Source: Chitinasiproducens palmae (GTDB taxonomy: Bacteria > Pseudomonadota > Gammaproteobacteria > Burkholderiales > Burkholderiaceae). Taken from it: a DNA stretch of 64,000 bases. This document shows, in pieces, positions 61,453 through 64,000 of this stretch (the stretch's first letter is position 1; each line of letters begins with the position of its first letter). The notes beneath the pieces are model-generated. The model made no database searches. It had not been told where the DNA came from and worked only from the letters and a program-made list of their open reading frames with translations. The stretch is taken from NCBI RefSeq assembly GCF_900095735.1, contig NZ_FNLO01000013.1, positions 1 to 64,000 on the forward strand, read 5' to 3'. The translations under genes and the position numbers were made by a program.

Positions 61453-62286
61453 ATGGATACGAGCGGACCGATAGCCGCGCAGACTTCTGCACGCTCCCCC
61501 GCAAGGCACGTCGCGATCACCGGCGGTGCGAACGGCATCGGCGAGGCATGCGCGCGGCTGGCGCGCGCCAGCGGCTGGCGTGTCGTGATTCTGGATCGAG
61601 ACGAGGACGCCGGCGCCGCCGTTGCCGCCGACCTGGGCGGCACGTTCCATCGACTCGACCTGCTCGCCTGCGACGCGCTCGAACCGTTGCGCGACGAGAT
61701 CGAAGCCAGTGCGGGCCCGATCGACGCGCTGATCAATTCCGCCGGCATTTCTCAACCCACCGCCCCGCCCTCCGCCCTGCCGCTGGATGTCTGGGACCAG
61801 GTACAGCGCACGCACCTGCGCGGCAGCTATCTGACGTGCCGGGCTTTTGGCTCCGCCATGGCACAACGCGGTGGTGGTGCGATCGTCAATATCGCGTCCA
61901 TCGCCGGCATGCGTTCGGTGCCGCTCCATTCATACGGCCCAGCCAAGGCGGCGATCATCGCGATGACGGCCGGCCTGGCGGCCGAATGGGGTCGCTCGGG
62001 CGTGCGCGTCAACTGCGTCTCGCCGGGTTTCACGCGCACCGCACGCGTCGAGCGCCGCTTGGTGGCAGGCGAGCGCGATCCCGAGGCCTACCGGGATTCG
62101 GCGCTCGGGCGCATGGTCGAACCCGACGAGGTCGCGCAAGCCTGCCTGTTCCTGCTTTCCAGCCAGGCCTCCGGCATCACCGGCGTCAACCTGCCTGTCG
62201 ACTGCGGCTGGCTCGTCAGCGGCCCGTGGCAAGCCTTCGGCGGTCTGCGGCAAGCCTACGCGCCCGGTGCGGAGCGCGACAGATGA
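61453..62286 (+). CDS. Short-chain dehydrogenase/reductase
   Basis: A 277-residue NAD(P)-dependent SDR. The cofactor motif is ITGGANGIGEACARLA and the structural motif INSAGIS. The catalytic Ser-Tyr-Lys are in IASIAGMRSVPLHSYGPAKAAI. RVNCVSPGFTRTA and VDCGWLVSG close the fold. GGAGAC precedes the ATG. Its stop overlaps the flavoprotein start by four bases (ATGA), so the two dehydrogenases are co-translated and may act consecutively on an alcohol. Confidence 0.93.
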   Translation: MDTSGPIAAQTSARSPARHVAITGGANGIGEACARLARASGWRVVILDRDEDAGAAVAADLGGTFHRLDLLACDALEPLRDEIEASAGPIDALINSAGISQPTAPPSALPLDVWDQVQRTHLRGSYLTCRAFGSAMAQRGGGAIVNIASIAGMRSVPLHSYGPAKAAIIAMTAGLAAEWGRSGVRVNCVSPGFTRTARVERRLVAGERDPEAYRDSALGRMVEPDEVAQACLFLLSSQASGITGVNLPVDCGWLVSGPWQAFGGLRQAYAPGAERDR

Positions 62287-63761
62287 GCGTCAGCCCGCGC
62301 GCGGCGCCAGGCGCCGCTACCCACGGCACCAAGGCCACGGCTGACGGCTGGCGCGCCGCGATGCGCGGCATCCTGGCACCCGCCGACCTGATCGAGGACC
62401 AGGACGCGGCCACGCCGTTCTGCGTCGACTGGTTCGGGCGCTATGCCGGGCGAGCTCGCGCGGTCGCCCTGCCGCGCAACACGGACCAGGTCGCAAGCGT
62501 CGTCAAGGCGTGCGCCGACCATCAGGTACCGATCGTGCCGCAGGGCGGCAACACCGGGGTGTGCGGCGGCGCGGTGCCCAGCGCCGGCGGCGACGCGTTG
62601 CTGCTGAATCTTTCACGCATGAACCGGGTGCGGGAGATCGACGCGGTGTCCGACGTGATCGTGGTCGAGGCCGGCTGCATCCTCGCCGACGTGCAGCAGG
62701 CCGCGGCGGCGGCCGGCCGACTGTTCCCACTGTCGCTCAGCACCGAAGGCAGTTGCCAGATCGGCGGCAATCTGTCGACCAATGCCGGCGGCACCGCCGT
62801 CGCGCGATACGGGACCGCGCGTGAACTGACGCTCGGCGTCGAGGTCGTCCTGCCTGACGGCCGCATCTGGGATGGACTGCGGCGTACTCGCAAGGACAGC
62901 AGCGGTTATGACCTGGCCACCGCCTTTGTCGGTGCGGAAGGCACGCTGGGCATCGTGACCGCAGCTTCGCTGCGCCTGTTTCCGCCGATCCGCGAATCGG
63001 CGCTTGCCTGGGTCGGCTTCGATCATCCGCAGCAGGCGCTGGCGCTGCTCGCCGCGCTGCGCGACCGCTTCGGCACGCGGGTCAGCGCCTTCGAACTGTT
63101 GTCGCGCAGCCTGGTGACGTTGATCGGACGCCATCTGCCCGACGCCCCGGCGCCGCTGAAGCCGGCGCCGGCCTGGGCCGCCCTGGTCGAACTTGGCGAC
63201 ACATGGCACAGCGGCGGTCTGATGGACGCGCTGGAGACCGCGCTGGCCGACGCGGCCGACCACGGCCTGCTGAGCGATGCCGTCCTCGCCCAGACCGGTG
63301 CGCAAGCCGACGCGTTATGGCGCATCCGGCACGCCGCCACCGATGCGATGAAGGGCGCCGGCGTCACACTGACACACGACGTGGCGGTGCCGCTGTCGCG
63401 GGTGCCTGTTTGCATCGAGCGGACCGGCGCAATGCTTGCCGAGCGCTACCCCACCGCCGTCGCAACAGTCGTCTCGCATCTGGGCGACGGCAACATCCAT
63501 CACAACGTCACCTTTTCGCCGGGCGACTGGGCCGCAATGCCCGACGCCGGCGCGGCCCGCGACGCGATCAGCGACGCGGTGCTGGAAATCGCCGTCGAAC
63601 TCGGCGGCACTTTCGTGGCGGAGCACGGCATCGGCCAACGCTACCTTCACGCTGCGGCCCGCTTCAAGTCACCGCTGGCGCAGGAACTGGCGCGACGGCT
63701 CAAATCGGCATTCGATCCGCATGGCCTGCTCAATCCGGGTCGCTTGATCGTCCCCGAATGA
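62283..63761 (+). CDS. FAD-binding oxidoreductase, GlcD / D-2-hydroxy acid dehydrogenase type
   Basis: A 492-residue PCMH-fold flavoprotein. FAD-binding features are IVPQGGNTGVCGGAV, EGSCQIGGNLSTNAGGTAVAR and GAEGTLGIVTAASL. The C-terminal domain has SHLGDGNIHHNV, VAEHGIGQRYLHA and DPHGLLNPGRLI. It is closely related to the enzyme at 31413-32873, more than to the third family member at 23309-24796. Expected reaction is oxidation of a D-2-hydroxy acid, complementing the FMN-dependent (usually L-specific) oxidase in the divergent operon. Confidence 0.92.
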   Translation: MSVSPRAAPGAATHGTKATADGWRAAMRGILAPADLIEDQDAATPFCVDWFGRYAGRARAVALPRNTDQVASVVKACADHQVPIVPQGGNTGVCGGAVPSAGGDALLLNLSRMNRVREIDAVSDVIVVEAGCILADVQQAAAAAGRLFPLSLSTEGSCQIGGNLSTNAGGTAVARYGTARELTLGVEVVLPDGRIWDGLRRTRKDSSGYDLATAFVGAEGTLGIVTAASLRLFPPIRESALAWVGFDHPQQALALLAALRDRFGTRVSAFELLSRSLVTLIGRHLPDAPAPLKPAPAWAALVELGDTWHSGGLMDALETALADAADHGLLSDAVLAQTGAQADALWRIRHAATDAMKGAGVTLTHDVAVPLSRVPVCIERTGAMLAERYPTAVATVVSHLGDGNIHHNVTFSPGDWAAMPDAGAARDAISDAVLEIAVELGGTFVAEHGIGQRYLHAAARFKSPLAQELARRLKSAFDPHGLLNPGRLIVPE

Positions 63762-63828
63762 GCCGATGGCCGATGGCCGACGCCCACGCGCCGGCGAAGC
63801 CACCCCGATGAATCACAGGAGTCAGACC

Positions 63829-64000
63829 ATGGGAAAAATCGTAGTACTTACCGGTGCGGCGTCGGGCATCGGCCGGGCCAGTGCGACGCGTCTCGCTGCC
63901 GCGGGCTGGACCGTCGTGATGCTCGACCGGGCATTCGACACAGCGTGGCGCGCCGTCGATGCGCGCAGCTTCGCGATGCACTGCGACGTGTCGGAGCCGG
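63829..64000 (+). CDS. Short-chain dehydrogenase/reductase, N-terminal part, cut by window edge
   Basis: Only the first 57 codons are inside the window. The start MGKIVVLTGAASGIGRASATRLA shows the SDR cofactor motif, then WTVVMLDRAFD and a FAMHCDVSEP segment follow, as expected for NAD(P) binding. CAGGAG lies seven bases before the ATG. It continues the SDR and flavoprotein unit. Confidence 0.9.
   Translation, partial: MGKIVVLTGAASGIGRASATRLAAAGWTVVMLDRAFDTAWRAVDARSFAMHCDVSEP

Overview
The window is GC-rich, densely packed catabolic and transport DNA. Gene content and codon use point to a metabolically versatile beta-proteobacterium, most likely order Burkholderiales: stacked ABC importers with dedicated LysR, IclR, MocR and Crp-type regulators, ETF-linked flavoenzymes, and a GGDEF/EAL protein. 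I saw no rRNA, tRNA, CRISPR array, phage or transposase gene. The only mobile-type unit is a higBA toxin-antitoxin pair.

Left part (1-8.9 kb): an ETF:ubiquinone oxidoreductase cut by the window edge, then a sarcosine-oxidase-like flavoenzyme, a HutD-like protein and etfB-etfA. These could form one electron-transfer module feeding the quinone pool. Next come an MFS carrier and a beta-keto-acid cleavage (BKACE) enzyme, divergent from a Crp/Fnr regulator and a carnitine-dehydrogenase-like enzyme. Together they suggest oxidation of a carnitine- or betaine-like compound (inference).

9-23.4 kb: two divergent organosulfur-type clusters flank a MocR-like regulator. Leftward: two ABC permeases, ATPase, binding protein, OsmC protein and two flavin monooxygenases. 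Rightward: a third flavin monooxygenase, a second complete ABC importer and a two-domain rhodanese. The regulator's aminotransferase domain has lost its PLP lysine, and its promoter region has four direct repeats set as two pairs.

23.3-31.3 kb: a D-lactate-dehydrogenase-like flavoprotein, an Ldh2-family dehydrogenase, a full-length exported penicillin G acylase, higBA with a 28-bp perfect palindromic operator, and hutG. Between acylase and hutG lie a decayed hutG 3' remnant and a decayed acylase fragment, which indicate an old tandem duplication of the acylase-hutG junction with higBA at the breakpoint.

31-41 kb: a leftward operon of a DapA-family lyase/synthase, PotDBCA-type importer and GlcD-type flavoprotein, then a stand-alone P5C dehydrogenase and a LysR regulator. 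41-45 kb: GGDEF/EAL protein with a crippled EAL domain, MOSC protein, and a hypothetical.

45-55.4 kb: a leftward operon (enoyl-CoA hydratase, PotD-type binding protein, ATPase, fused double permease, CaiC-like ligase, IclR regulator), divergent from aconitase X large and small subunits plus an ornithine-cyclodeaminase-like reductase. The latter trio fits cis-3-hydroxyproline to proline conversion.

55.9-64 kb: a translationally coupled operon (NTF2-like protein, TauD-type dioxygenase, FMN 2-hydroxy-acid oxidase), divergent from an MHS-type transporter, LysR regulator, SDR, GlcD-type flavoprotein and a second SDR cut by the edge. Two near-identical 17-bp boxes lie in the divergent spacer. The substrate of this system is unknown.
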